A stretch of DNA of 64,000 nt from Micromonospora saelicesensis (GTDB lineage: Bacteria; Actinomycetota; Actinomycetes; Mycobacteriales; Micromonosporaceae): positions 961,760 through 1,025,759 of the forward strand of contig NZ_FMCR01000002.1 of assembly GCF_900091575.1 (NCBI RefSeq). The letters run 5' to 3'. Position numbers and translations under genes: made by a program. Below, piece by piece: positions 52,227 through 58,747 of the stretch. Each line of letters opens with the position of its first letter. Position 1 is the stretch's first letter. The notes beneath the pieces were generated by a model. It was not told the DNA's origin. It worked only from the letters and a program-made list of their open reading frames with translations, and ran no database searches.

Positions 52227-52264
52227 GACGCTGCCGGCGCACGGATCGTTGCGCCGGCAGCGTC
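52227..52264 (-). terminator. Attenuating hairpin after the second sugar-binding protein gene
   Basis: A perfect 15-bp stem (GACGCTGCCGGCGCA at 52227-52241, complement at 52250-52264) with an 8-base loop, 14 bp after the binding-protein stop. It is analogous in position to the hairpin at 35074-35106. Confidence 0.8.
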
Positions 52265-52278
52265 GCCGTGTCGAGCGG

Positions 52279-53526
52279 TCAGCGGACCAGTTCGCTCGCC
52301 TGCTGCTGGGCACGATCCAGTGCCGACTTGAGGTCGGCCTTGCCCTGAAGTGCCGCGACCACGTTCTGCACGACCACCTTGCGGATGTCCGGCGTCTTGG
52401 CCTCGAACCCCAGCACGATCTGCGGCAGGCTGGTCTCGGTGAGTCCGTCGAAGACGGGGAGGAACGGGGTCGCCTTGAGCGCCTCCGCGCTGCGCTGCGT
52501 GGTGGTGGCCACGCTGCTCGCGCCGAGGATCTCCTGCAGCTTGACCTGGTTCTGCGGCTCCAGCGCCCACTTGATGAAGGTGCCGGCCTCGTCCTTGCCC
52601 TCGCTCGCCTCGTTGATCACGATCGGTGCGAGGATCGCGCCCTGCTTGCGGACCGGGAACGGGATGGGCGCGACGTTGAAGTTCAGCTTGGCGTTCTGGC
52701 CGCGGGTGGCGGTCACGTAGCCGCCGTTGTTGAGCTCCATCCCGACCTTGCCCTCGGCGAACATCCGCCGGAAGGTGGCCGCGTCCGCTCCGCGCGGGAT
52801 CACGTTCGCGTCGTACAGGTCCTTGAACGCCTGCAGGCCCTTGAGGTTCTCCGGCGAGTTGATCGTCAGGTTCTTGCCGTCGGACCACGCCCCGCCGAAG
52901 CCGTAGACGTAGTTGAAGATGTCCTGCCAGACACCGGCCTCCTCGGCCTCCGTCTGACGGAACGCCAGGCCGAAGACGTCACCCTTGGTCAGCGACTTCG
53001 CGGTGGAGGTGAACTGCTCGTAGGTGGTCGGCGGCGTCGGGATCAGGTCCGCGTTGTAGAACATCGCGTAGTTCGACGCCTCGAAGATGACGCCGTGCCG
53101 GACACCGTCGTGGACCATGAACTGGTCCGGCTGCTTGAGCAGGTCGTACTTGCCGGCGTCGATCACCTTGTCCAGCGGCGCGATGAGGCCGGCGTCCGAG
53201 GCCGCCTCGAACTCGGGCATGTCGAAGCGGACCAGGTCGGGGCCCTTGCCGCTGCCCATCTGCGTGAGCACGGTCTGGCCGAAGGTCGGGTACGGCACCG
53301 CGGCGGCGGACACCTGGACCTTGGTCTGGCTCTGGTTGAACTCGTCGAGCCACTTCGTCAACAGCGGCCCGCGACCCGGGTCGCCGAAGGTCGAGGCGGC
53401 GAAGGTCAGTTTGGTGACGCCGTCGCCGGAATCGCCGTCCGAGCCGCAACCGGTCAGGAGGGTGGCGACCAGGCCGAGGGCACATGTCGCCCTGGCGATG
53501 CCGAAATGAGCGCGCTTATTACCCAT
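52279..53526 (-). CDS. Sugar/sugar-acid-binding lipoprotein of second ABC importer
   Basis: A 415-residue solute-binding lipoprotein. The signal ends with the lipobox LLTGCGSD. Landmarks are KLTFAASTFGDPGRGPLLTKWLDEFN, GPDLVRFDMPEFEAASDAGLIAPL and a C-terminal helix RAQQQASELVR. The ATG at 53526 (MGNKRAHF) is preferred over an upstream in-frame start. First gene of an operon that ends with the keto-deoxy-acid enzymes, so the ligand is probably an aldonic or uronic acid or a short uronosyl oligosaccharide. It is divergent from an IclR gene, with repeated TGCAA half-sites between. Confidence 0.93.
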   Translation of the reverse strand: MGNKRAHFGIARATCALGLVATLLTGCGSDGDSGDGVTKLTFAASTFGDPGRGPLLTKWLDEFNQSQTKVQVSAAAVPYPTFGQTVLTQMGSGKGPDLVRFDMPEFEAASDAGLIAPLDKVIDAGKYDLLKQPDQFMVHDGVRHGVIFEASNYAMFYNADLIPTPPTTYEQFTSTAKSLTKGDVFGLAFRQTEAEEAGVWQDIFNYVYGFGGAWSDGKNLTINSPENLKGLQAFKDLYDANVIPRGADAATFRRMFAEGKVGMELNNGGYVTATRGQNAKLNFNVAPIPFPVRKQGAILAPIVINEASEGKDEAGTFIKWALEPQNQVKLQEILGASSVATTTQRSAEALKATPFLPVFDGLTETSLPQIVLGFEAKTPDIRKVVVQNVVAALQGKADLKSALDRAQQQASELVR

Positions 53527-53566
53527 CGTTACTCCACTGTTACGTGTTGGCATCGAACCGATTAAA

Positions 53567-53646
53567 TTGCAACGATCGTAGCGCCATGTGCAACGGTGTC
53601 AAGTGGCGATTGCGCATCGCGTCATCTATATTGCATAATGTGCAAT
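53567..53646. promoter_or_regulatory. IclR operator region with repeated TGCAA half-sites
   Basis: TTGCAACG (53567-53574) and GTGCAACG (53588-53595) are direct repeats 21 bp, two helical turns, apart. ATTGCA-N5-TGCAAT (53630-53646) is a perfect inverted repeat. All lie between the ABC operon and the IclR gene and suit an IclR tetramer. Confidence 0.7.
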
Positions 53647-53688
53647 GACAGCGGCGGCGCTGCCCGTCGCGCGAGGGGAGACACGGCC

Positions 53689-54480
53689 TTGGCGCAATCA
53701 ATCCGCCGCGCGATCGACCTCATCCGTCGATCCGCGGAGCACCCGCTGTCCCTCACGGAGGCTGCGGACGTGCTCGGCGTCCACAAGTCCACAGCCCTGC
53801 GCATCCTGCAGACACTGGAGTCCGCGCGCTTCGTCCGCCGCACCGGCGCGGGCACCTACGTGCTCGGCAGCGGCCTGATCGAGCTGTCCGAGCTCGCGCT
53901 CGGCTCGATGGACCTCCGCCAGCCCGCGGCCGCACACCTGCGTGCGCTGCAACGCGCGACCGGCCACACCGTACACCTGGCGCAACTGACCGGCGACGAG
54001 ATCATCTATATCGACAAGGTGGACAGCCCGGCGTTCGACGCCGTCAAGCTGCCCTCGCGGGTCGGACGCGCGGTGTCCATCTACGCGAGCGCTGTGGGCA
54101 AGACGATCCTGGCGTACCTTCCCCGGCAGGAACGCGACCGTCTTCTCTCCCACGTCGTCTTCGAGAAATTCACCGACACCACCTTCACCGACCACGACGC
54201 CCTGGAAGCCGAACTTGCCCGCATCCACGACTGCGGCTGGGCCGTGGACAACGGCGAGCACGACGCGTACGTGATGTGCGTGGCCGCGCCGATCAGGGAT
54301 TCGCGGGGGCAGGTCATCGCCGCCGCCTCGATCACGGCGATCGAGGTCATCGCAAGCCTCGACCAGCTCAAGAGCAACCTTCCGCTGCTCCTGGAGACCG
54401 CCAACAAGATCTCGTACGAGCTCGGCTACGCGCCGCCCGCCTTGGCGAGCCCGGACGGGGAGAGCCGCTCCGCCACCTGA
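53689..54480 (+). CDS. IclR-family regulator of the sugar-acid operon
   Basis: A 263-residue regulator. Winged helix: LSLTEAADVLGVHKSTALRILQTLESARFVRR (about 17-48). IclR effector domain: HLAQLTGDEIIYIDKVDSP, SIYASAVGKTILAYLP and AAPIRDSRGQVIAAASIT. I choose the TTG at 53689, eight bases after GAGGGGAG, because it gives the canonical short lead AQSIRRAIDLIRRS. An ATG at 53638 reads in frame but lies inside the operator palindrome. It is divergent from the binding-protein gene and likely controls that operon in response to a keto-deoxy acid or sugar acid. Confidence 0.9.
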   Translation: MAQSIRRAIDLIRRSAEHPLSLTEAADVLGVHKSTALRILQTLESARFVRRTGAGTYVLGSGLIELSELALGSMDLRQPAAAHLRALQRATGHTVHLAQLTGDEIIYIDKVDSPAFDAVKLPSRVGRAVSIYASAVGKTILAYLPRQERDRLLSHVVFEKFTDTTFTDHDALEAELARIHDCGWAVDNGEHDAYVMCVAAPIRDSRGQVIAAASITAIEVIASLDQLKSNLPLLLETANKISYELGYAPPALASPDGESRSAT

Positions 54481-54499
54481 GCGCGCACGTCCCGGGCGA

Positions 54500-54814
54500 T
54501 CACCGCGTTCTCGGCGCCGACCTGCCGGTAATGCGGTGATGCTCGTCGGTCTCCATGTCGATGAAGGCCTGGATCATGCCCCGGTAGATCCGCTCGATCA
54601 GATCCGGGTCGGCGCCGGCCTCGCTGGCCAAGGTGCGGACCCGGGCCACCACCTGCGCCACCCGGTCCGGCGCGCGGACCGCCTGGCCGTCGCTCTTGAG
54701 CGGGGCCGCCTGCCGGACCAGCGCCTCCCGCCGGGCGAGCAGGCCGACCAGGTCCCGATCCAGTGCGTCGATTCCAGCGCGGATCTCGGTCAACGTCACC
54801 GCAGTCTCTGCCAC
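54500..54814 (-). CDS. AroQ-type chorismate mutase
   Basis: A 104-residue all-helical protein converting chorismate to prephenate. LTEIRAGIDALDRDLVGLLARREALVRQAAPLKSD gives the first long helix with the conserved Arg and Lys. APDRVAQVVARVR and DPDLIERIYRGMIQAFIDME supply the second and third. Isochorismate-pyruvate lyases share the fold and cannot be excluded. The start is a GTG at 54814 with little ribosome-site support. Its stop is 19 bp from the convergent IclR gene. It stands alone. Confidence 0.85.
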   Translation of the reverse strand: MAETAVTLTEIRAGIDALDRDLVGLLARREALVRQAAPLKSDGQAVRAPDRVAQVVARVRTLASEAGADPDLIERIYRGMIQAFIDMETDEHHRITGRSAPRTR

Positions 54815-54930
54815 GCCAGAAATCGTCGCACGAAATCGAAGTATTGCGAGCCCTGCCGGGCCCAACCACTCCCGGCCAGGGGTGGGCACCACACGGCGAG
54901 GCGGCCGGTACGGGTCGAGGCGACCCGGTG

Positions 54931-55521
54931 TCAGCGGGCGACGTCGCTGCCGCTGGCGACGCCGGCGCGAAGGCCCTGATCGATGAAGTTGATCAGCCAG
55001 GTGAAGCTCTCGTCGACGGACGCGTCGATCTGGAACCCACCGGCCGCCTCCAGGGTGGCGAAGCCGTGCAGGACGCTGCGCAGCGTCCGCATGGCGTGGA
55101 TCTCCTGGCCGGGATCCAGGTCGTACCCGCTCAGCATGGCCGCCCACGAGGCGAGCACCCGCTCGCTGGCCGGGATGAACGGGTCGTCGGGGCCGGTCGG
55201 GCGGGTGGCGTTGGCGGCCGCGTACCGGCCGGGGTGTTCCCGCACGTACGTCCGCATCGCCTGGGCGCCCGCGGCGAGGGCATCGCTGCCGGACCGGCCC
55301 TGAATGGCGTCGCGGATGACATCGCCGGCCTCGGTCATCGCCAGGACGGCGATCCGGTGCGCCAGCTCGGCCTGGCTGGTGACGTGCTTGTAGAGCGAGG
55401 GGGTCTTGACCCCGAGCCGTTCGGCGAGCAGACCCATGCTGAGGTTGTCGAAGCCGACCTCGTCGACCAGCGCGGCCGCGGCTTCGGTGACCGATGCGGG
55501 GGTGAGCCGGGCCTTAGGCAT
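54931..55521 (-). CDS. TetR-family repressor
   Basis: A 196-residue regulator. N-terminal HTH: LTPASVTEAAAALVDEVGFDNLSMGLLAERLGVKTPSLYKHVTSQAEL (about 5-52). The C-terminal ligand-binding domain resembles the WHG/TetR_C_33-like group (MRTYVREHPGRYAAANATRP, SVLHGFATLEAAGGF). ATG at 55521 overlaps the hydrolase gene by 8 bp, so the hydrolase and repressor are translated from one mRNA. Twin palindromes upstream of the hydrolase are its likely binding sites, giving autorepression. Confidence 0.9.
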   Translation of the reverse strand: MPKARLTPASVTEAAAALVDEVGFDNLSMGLLAERLGVKTPSLYKHVTSQAELAHRIAVLAMTEAGDVIRDAIQGRSGSDALAAGAQAMRTYVREHPGRYAAANATRPTGPDDPFIPASERVLASWAAMLSGYDLDPGQEIHAMRTLRSVLHGFATLEAAGGFQIDASVDESFTWLINFIDQGLRAGVASGSDVAR

Positions 55522-56350
55522 TGGTGAGCGTCCGGGCGAGGAAGGGCAGGGCCAGGGCGAGGACCTCGTCGGGCGTCTGGGCGTGCGGGTAGTGGCCGGC
55601 GCCCTCGATGACAGCCAGCTCGCCGAGCCCACGCGGCAGGTCGGCGAGGATGCGCTCGCCCTCGGCCCGCGGGTCGGCCCAGTCGGGATCGGCGCTGCCC
55701 TGGATCACCAGGACCGGGCAGGTGACGTTGGACAGTTGCCGACCGGCGTCGGCCGGGGTGGTCCTGGCCATGGACTGGAGGACCTTCATCCGGCCGGGCT
55801 CACTCAGCTTGGCCTCGATGCGCGCCAGCTCAATGTGCCAGTCGGCGGGCTTGGTGGGGATCGCCACGTCCAGGTACTTCTTCCAGTTCGCCAGGCTGCC
55901 CCGGATGAGTACCTGCGCCAGTTGGAGGTAGCCGGCCCGGAAGCGCTTCACCCGCACCAACCCGCCGAGGTCGAAGGACTGCGCGCGGGTGAACGGCGCC
56001 AGCTCGATGACGCCGGTGATCAGGTCGGGCGCGGTGGCGGCCGCGATGGTCGCGGCACCGCCGCTGATCGACTGGCCGATCAGCACGGCCGGTCCGCCCA
56101 GGTGGCGCACGACGGCGACGAGATCACCCGCGATGTCGGTGCGGCTGTAGCCGCCCCAGCCGAGGCTGGAGTCGCCGCAGCCACGGATGTCGACGTTGGC
56201 GACCCGGTATCCGGCCGCGGCCAGGGCCGGAGCGACGAAGCGGTACGAGTGCCGACTGTCGCCCATGCCGTGTGCCAGGACGACCAGTGGGCCCTGCCCG
56301 GTGACGTCGTAGGCGATGGTGTTGCCGGAAATGTCCAGGTATTCGGTCAT
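55514..56350 (-). CDS. Alpha/beta-fold hydrolase
   Basis: A 278-residue hydrolase: VVLAHGMGDSRHSYR (oxyanion), nucleophile Ser in LIGQSISGGAA, acid in VIQGSADPDWAD and His in IEGAGHYPHAQTPDEVL. This is a standard complete triad of the epoxide hydrolase/haloperoxidase-like group; the substrate is unknown. The ATG at 56350 has GGAGGG ahead of it. It is first in a two-gene operon with the TetR gene, directly behind two operator palindromes, so its expression is probably induced by its substrate. Confidence 0.9.
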   Translation of the reverse strand: MTEYLDISGNTIAYDVTGQGPLVVLAHGMGDSRHSYRFVAPALAAAGYRVANVDIRGCGDSSLGWGGYSRTDIAGDLVAVVRHLGGPAVLIGQSISGGAATIAAATAPDLITGVIELAPFTRAQSFDLGGLVRVKRFRAGYLQLAQVLIRGSLANWKKYLDVAIPTKPADWHIELARIEAKLSEPGRMKVLQSMARTTPADAGRQLSNVTCPVLVIQGSADPDWADPRAEGERILADLPRGLGELAVIEGAGHYPHAQTPDEVLALALPFLARTLTNA

Positions 56351-56365
56351 GACGCCCTCCACTGA

Positions 56366-56402
56366 AGCTAACGTGATTAGCTAAAGGCTAACCGCATTAG
56401 CC
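56366..56402. promoter_or_regulatory. Twin TetR operators
   Basis: AGCTAACGTGATTAGCT (56366-56382) and GGCTAACCGCATTAGCC (56386-56402) are both 6-N5-6 palindromes of consensus GCTAA-N5-TTAGC, offset by 20 bp. They lie 16-52 bp upstream of the hydrolase-TetR operon. Confidence 0.85.
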
Positions 56403-56426
56403 GCAGAGGGCAAACGCCGCTCGCCG

Positions 56427-57206
56427 CTACTCCCCTCCGCCCAGGCCGAGCTGGGGATAGAGGGCATCGGGGGCGGCGATCGCTCCGGGCGGGCGAGCGA
56501 CAGTGACGGTCGTACCGAAATCGCTGTAGCGCAGGGACGCGTTCGGCAGCCCGCTGGCCTCCGGCATCAGGAAGCTGACCAGCCGACCCTCGGTGTCCAG
56601 CGATGCCCGGAACGCGTGCCTGCGCGCGCTGTCCGGAAAGACGCCACCGGGGCCGGGGCGGAAGCTGATCCCGTTACCGGCGGCAATCCGGGTCGCGTCG
56701 ATCGTCCCGGAGATCTCCGGACCGTCCACTCGTGCGGTGACGATCGCGTCGATGAGGCGGCCGGAGCCGCCGGAGTCGTTCTTGCCCGGTGCGAAGCTCA
56801 GGGCGAAGTCCGACGGCACCCGGGCCGGGTCGAGGACCGTCCATCCGTCGCCGACACCGCGGAACAGACTGGTCTTCATGTAGACCTCGTCGTCGATCAT
56901 CCGGATCTCGATGACGCCACCCGGCGCGGTGACCTTGGCGGTCAGGCGCTTGTGGACGTTGTCGGTGTGCGACAGCGACGTGATCTGGCTGGCGATGTCG
57001 ACGTCGCTGCGATAACTCGTCTGATTGACGAACGCTGTGCCGCCACGCAGCAGGCCGATCGCTTCGGCTGTCATGGTGGCATCGGCGCTGGCGGCCGACA
57101 CCGGGGCGGATTCAGGTTTGGGTTCGCTCTTCGTCGGCGCGCCAACCGAGCAACCCAGCAGGAGAAGGCCCGCAGAAATGCCGGCCAGTGTGGCTCGACG
57201 TGTCAT
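56427..57206 (-). CDS. LppX/LprG-type lipoprotein
   Basis: A 259-residue exported lipoprotein. The signal MTRRATLAGISAGLLLLGCS carries a lipobox LLGC. The mature part has a Pro/Ser/Ala lead and then a mixed beta domain (TAFVNQTSYRSDVDIASQ, VIEIRMIDDEVYMKTSLF, SGTIDATRIAAG), which matches the LppX/LprA/F/G pocket that holds lipids in mycobacteria. An ATG six bp upstream is equally possible. It lies divergent from a methyltransferase gene 53 bp away. Cargo is unknown; a cell-surface or membrane-lipid role is inference. Confidence 0.82.
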   Translation of the reverse strand: MTRRATLAGISAGLLLLGCSVGAPTKSEPKPESAPVSAASADATMTAEAIGLLRGGTAFVNQTSYRSDVDIASQITSLSHTDNVHKRLTAKVTAPGGVIEIRMIDDEVYMKTSLFRGVGDGWTVLDPARVPSDFALSFAPGKNDSGGSGRLIDAIVTARVDGPEISGTIDATRIAAGNGISFRPGPGGVFPDSARRHAFRASLDTEGRLVSFLMPEASGLPNASLRYSDFGTTVTVARPPGAIAAPDALYPQLGLGGGE

Positions 57207-57259
57207 GGCCATCACGGTAGGCCGCTTGCGCAAGGTCTGGTGACCCGTATAGTGCCGCG

Positions 57260-57862
57260 ATGGAAACGGACACGGTACGGCAGGCTTACGCGTCCGTCGC
57301 GGAGCTCTACATCGAGCTGTTCGGCACGAAACAGCATGTGGACGCCGACGACCTCGCCCTCATCGGACGACACCTGGGCAGCCGGCCCGGCCGGGTGCTC
57401 GATCTGGGGTGCGGGCCTGGCCACCTCACCGGCTACCTTCGTGAGCTAGGCGTCGACGCGATGGGGATCGACCTCGTCCCCGAGTTCATCGCGCATGCGC
57501 GGGCGTCCCACCCGGGCGTCGAGTTCCACCTCGGTTCGATGGAACGCCTCGACGTCGCCGAGGACTCCATCGACGGCATCCTGGCCTGGTACTCGTTGAT
57601 CCATCTTCCGCCGCCGGAGTTCGACGGCATGCTCAAGGAGTTCCGACGGGTCCTGGTCCCGGCCGGGCGGTTGGTCCTGGGCGTCTTCGACGCCGAGGAC
57701 GTCGGCGCCTTCGACCACAAGGTCCTGACCGCCTACCGGTGGCCGGTCGACGAGGTCTCCGAACGACTCGGCCGGGCCGGTTTCCGAGAGGTGGAACGTC
57801 TCCGGCGGCCCGGCACCGACGAGCATCGGCCGCTTGCCGCCATCGCGGCGGTCGCGGTGTGA
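57260..57862 (+). CDS. Class I SAM-dependent methyltransferase
   Basis: A 200-residue methyltransferase of the type-11/25 group. Motif I is VLDLGCGPGHLTGYL (about 46-60), followed by GIDLVPEFIAHAR, the post-I acid MERLDVAEDSIDGILAWYSLIH and the GRLVLGVF strand. No substrate clue is present. It starts with ATG at 57260 and is followed by a very strong hairpin shared with the convergent wrbA gene. Confidence 0.9.
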   Translation: METDTVRQAYASVAELYIELFGTKQHVDADDLALIGRHLGSRPGRVLDLGCGPGHLTGYLRELGVDAMGIDLVPEFIAHARASHPGVEFHLGSMERLDVAEDSIDGILAWYSLIHLPPPEFDGMLKEFRRVLVPAGRLVLGVFDAEDVGAFDHKVLTAYRWPVDEVSERLGRAGFREVERLRRPGTDEHRPLAAIAAVAV

Positions 57863-57866
57863 GGAC

Positions 57867-57905
57867 GCCGAGGGCCGGCCTCCCATCGGGAGACCGGCCC
57901 TCGGC
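57867..57905. terminator. Bidirectional terminator, about 18-bp stem
   Basis: GCCGAGGGCCGGCCTCCC (57867-57884) and its near-perfect complement (57888-57905, one G-U type step) with a 3-base ATC loop, between convergent genes. Confidence 0.9.
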
Positions 57906-57954
57906 CAGCTGGGCACCCGCGTCGAGGCGGGTGTGCGCTACGGCGCCAGCGCGC

Positions 57955-58554
57955 TCAGGCGCTGAGCTTCCCGGCGATCTTGACGACCCGCTCGGCCATG
58001 TGGTCGAGGGCAGCGAACTGGGCATCGCCCAGCGGGGCGTCGTTGCTTCCGCCGGTGACGTGCGAGACGCCGTACGGGTTGCCGTCGGCGAACTTCAGCG
58101 GGTCGGTGTAGCCCGGGGCTACGACCAGACCGCCGAAGTGGTGGACGGTGTTGTAGAGCGCCAGAAGGGTCGACTCCTGGCCGCCGTGCGCGGTCATGGA
58201 TGCGGTGAAGCCGGCGTACACCTTGTCGGCGAGCAGGCCCTGCGCCCACTGCGGGCCGAGGGTGTCGATGAACTGCTTGAGCTGGCTGGCCACGTTGCCG
58301 TAACGGGTGGGCGTGCCGAACAGCACCGCGTCCGCCCAGACGACGTCGTCGGCGGTCGCCTTCGGCTCGTTCTTCGTGGCGTCGAAGTGCTGGCTCCAGG
58401 CGGCATTGGAGGCGATGGCCTCGGCCGGGGCGAGCTCCGGAACCTGACGCAGCCGCACCTCGGCGCCCGCCTTCTCGCCGGCCTCGGCGAGGCGCTTGGC
58501 CATGGCGTGGAGGGTACCGGTGGACGAGTAGTAGATGACGGAGAGCTTGGTCAT
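57955..58554 (-). CDS. wrbA: WrbA-type NAD(P)H:quinone oxidoreductase
   Basis: A 199-residue flavodoxin-like enzyme that reduces quinones by two electrons. The FMN phosphate loop is IYYSSTGTLHAMAKRLA, FGTPTRYGNVASQLKQFID binds the isoalloxazine, and TASMTAHGGQESTLLALY is the WrbA-specific block. Length is typical. The ATG at 58554 (MTKLSVIYY) is chosen since the upstream ATG at 58563 abuts the GGAAGG ribosome site. A TTGCGGCCGCAA palindrome lies 39 bp upstream. Divergent from the large SARP gene. Confidence 0.93.
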   Translation of the reverse strand: MTKLSVIYYSSTGTLHAMAKRLAEAGEKAGAEVRLRQVPELAPAEAIASNAAWSQHFDATKNEPKATADDVVWADAVLFGTPTRYGNVASQLKQFIDTLGPQWAQGLLADKVYAGFTASMTAHGGQESTLLALYNTVHHFGGLVVAPGYTDPLKFADGNPYGVSHVTGGSNDAPLGDAQFAALDHMAERVVKIAGKLSA

Positions 58555-58592
58555 CGGAGGCATCCTTCCCAAAGTAGTTGCCGCTGATAAAT

Positions 58593-58604
58593 TTGCGGCC
58601 GCAA
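58593..58604. promoter_or_regulatory. 12-bp palindrome TTGCGGCCGCAA upstream of wrbA
   Basis: A perfect palindrome, 39-50 bp before the wrbA start, in the divergent gap. It could be a redox-regulator operator. It is not tied to any gene in the window. Confidence 0.4.
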
Positions 58605-58747
58605 CAATCACGACTGTAGCAGCCACCTCGCGGCACCCCAACGTCCTGACCATGCCCACCCGAGTGACGGAGCACACCAAGGCACGGGCGCGGGCCGCGG
58701 CCGTCCAGCCGATGAGACGGAATGGTTCGGCCCCCTACGATGAGGCG

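Noticed and set aside
53527..53545. GTTACGT near the second binding-protein start as another site of the LacI repressor at 38913
   Set aside because: Only a short core is shared, without the ATCGG or TTT flanks, so chance is likely.
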